In this document: positions 12,453 to 13,103 of the stretch, piece after piece | Position numbering within the stretch: position 1 is the first letter of the stretch | How the letters are laid out: the number at the start of each line of letters is the position of its first letter | Source of the DNA: Desulfomicrobiaceae bacterium | GTDB taxonomy: Bacteria; Desulfobacterota; Desulfovibrionia; Desulfovibrionales; Desulfomicrobiaceae | NCBI GenBank assembly: GCA_003530935.1 | Contig: DPEO01000063.1 | Span: 30,048-43,150, forward strand | Reading direction: 5' to 3' | DNA: 13,103 bases | Notes under the pieces: model-generated | Told to the model about the DNA's origin: nothing | Databases searched by the model: none | What the model saw: only the letters and a program-made list of their open reading frames with translations | Position numbers and translations under genes: made by a program

Positions 12453-13103
12453 TCAGTGATTGTGCGCTTGCACGGCCCCTGCTGCGGTGCCGGAGAAGGT
12501 TCCTGATGGGTCACCAGAGTACGTTCCCGCCGCCACACCGTGCATTTGGTCAACGATAAAGGCGCCTAGGTCCCCATTGAGTTCGCTTCCAGACACCGTC
12601 GCCGCCCATTGGTTTCCACTCCAATGGGTTGGAGTGAATTGGACAGCGAGCTGTCCGTTGGACAGAGAAATCGTCTCTGAAGGAATTCCTGTGAAGGCTC
12701 CTGTGACGCTTCCCGTTGCCCATACGGTGGGCAGGCCGCCGCTGGTTGGCGCAAGGAATTTGATGTTATTGAGAGCAACATTGTAGTTCGTACCCGCCCC
12801 GCTGAGGGTCGTTGTCCCTACCTCGTAGGCCGGCAGGTTCAGTGCCGTGAGTACACTGGGGTTGGAACTGACGAGGTCAAGATACGCGGTTGTTTCCATC
12901 CACGGGCCAATGGCGGTGGCAGTCCATGTGGGATCCGGGGATGCGGATGGATTAAACGTTCCAATGGTTTCTCCCACGAAAATGCCGGTGGAGACCGAAG
13001 ACCCGTCCACAACCACAAATCCGGCGGCCGCGGTCCCTTCAATGACGTTGTGGAGGGTGCCCTCTGACTTGGAGGATTCGCTGGAGAATTGGGCGGTTAC
13101 TAT
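12453..13103 (-). CDS. C-terminal part of a probable secreted/surface beta-rich protein (cut by window edge)
   Basis: The frame is open from the stop at 12453 to the right edge: 216 residues with no internal stop, so the N-terminus lies outside the window. A GTG at 13016 is in frame, but upstream codons also read as protein in the same style, so it is probably not the start. The sequence is rich in Gly, Ser, Thr, Ala and Asn, poor in Lys and Arg, and has no visible cysteine. Alternating patterns such as PTVWATGSVTGAFTG and NQWAATVSGSELNG, and the near-terminal GTYSGDPSGTFSGTAAGAV, suggest beta strands of a secreted or outer-membrane-linked protein. It recalls the C-terminal regions of FecR-domain proteins in Desulfovibrio, but that is memory, and no FecR domain is in the visible part. 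It converges on hsp20. Confidence 0.75.
   Translation of the reverse strand: MVTAQFSSESSKSEGTLHNVIEGTAAAGFVVVDGSSVSTGIFVGETIGTFNPSASPDPTWTATAIGPWMETTAYLDLVSSNPSVLTALNLPAYEVGTTTLSGAGTNYNVALNNIKFLAPTSGGLPTVWATGSVTGAFTGIPSETISLSNGQLAVQFTPTHWSGNQWAATVSGSELNGDLGAFIVDQMHGVAAGTYSGDPSGTFSGTAAGAVQAHNH

Noticed and set aside
12453..12461. Terminal HNH residues as a hint of an HNH nuclease
   Set aside because: Only the last three residues read H-N-H; there is no surrounding nuclease fold signature, and the rest is Gly/Ser/Thr-rich beta-type sequence.
9998..12553. An 851-codon open frame on the minus strand opposite aroC, the ElyC-like gene and both hsp20 genes
   Set aside because: It spans several unrelated, well-supported plus-strand genes and the convergent terminator region, and its composition is low-complexity; GC-driven lack of stops explains it.

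Overview
The window looks like ordinary core chromosome from a GC-rich member of the Desulfovibrionales (Desulfovibrio-like sulfate reducers). This rests on the high G+C, the gene families present, and a neighbourhood (dut, argD, a glutamate/aspartate-type ABC transporter, a short-type alpha-glucan phosphorylase, paired Hsp20 genes) that I recall from Desulfovibrio genomes. The assignment is inference from memory and was not searched. No rRNA, tRNA, CRISPR array, insertion sequence or phage gene was seen, and no stretch of 300 bases lacks a gene.

Minus strand, positions 1-5693, read right to left: dut (dUTPase), argD (acetylornithine aminotransferase), then a four-gene polar amino-acid ABC importer (ATPase, periplasmic binding protein, two permeases), then prmA (ribosomal protein L11 methyltransferase, cut by the left edge). 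Gaps are 10-57 bp, and prmA overlaps the last permease by 11 bp, so these genes could form one long transcription unit. A possible internal promoter lies at the end of argD, and a strong hairpin follows the binding-protein gene. That layout suits separate control of the importer and a binding protein made in excess over the membrane subunits.

Plus strand, 5692-12388: glgP, tlyA (rRNA methyltransferase), trmH (tRNA Gm18 methyltransferase), aroC (chorismate synthase), an ElyC/YdcF-like membrane protein and two tandem small heat-shock proteins. The first four are joined by 4, 4 and 14 bp overlaps, which suggests translational coupling across unrelated functions (glycogen use, RNA methylation, aromatic biosynthesis). 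The two Hsp20 genes abut directly.

The two gene sets diverge from one point. The start codons of dut and glgP overlap on opposite strands inside the palindrome GCATGC, and each gene's Shine-Dalgarno sequence lies inside the other gene's coding region. This is the most unusual feature of the window.

At the right end a minus-strand gene runs off the edge. It encodes the C-terminal part of a Gly/Ser/Thr-rich, beta-type, probably secreted or surface protein. It converges on the second Hsp20 gene across a 64 bp gap holding a terminator-like hairpin. I see no clear evidence of a new defence or mobile system.
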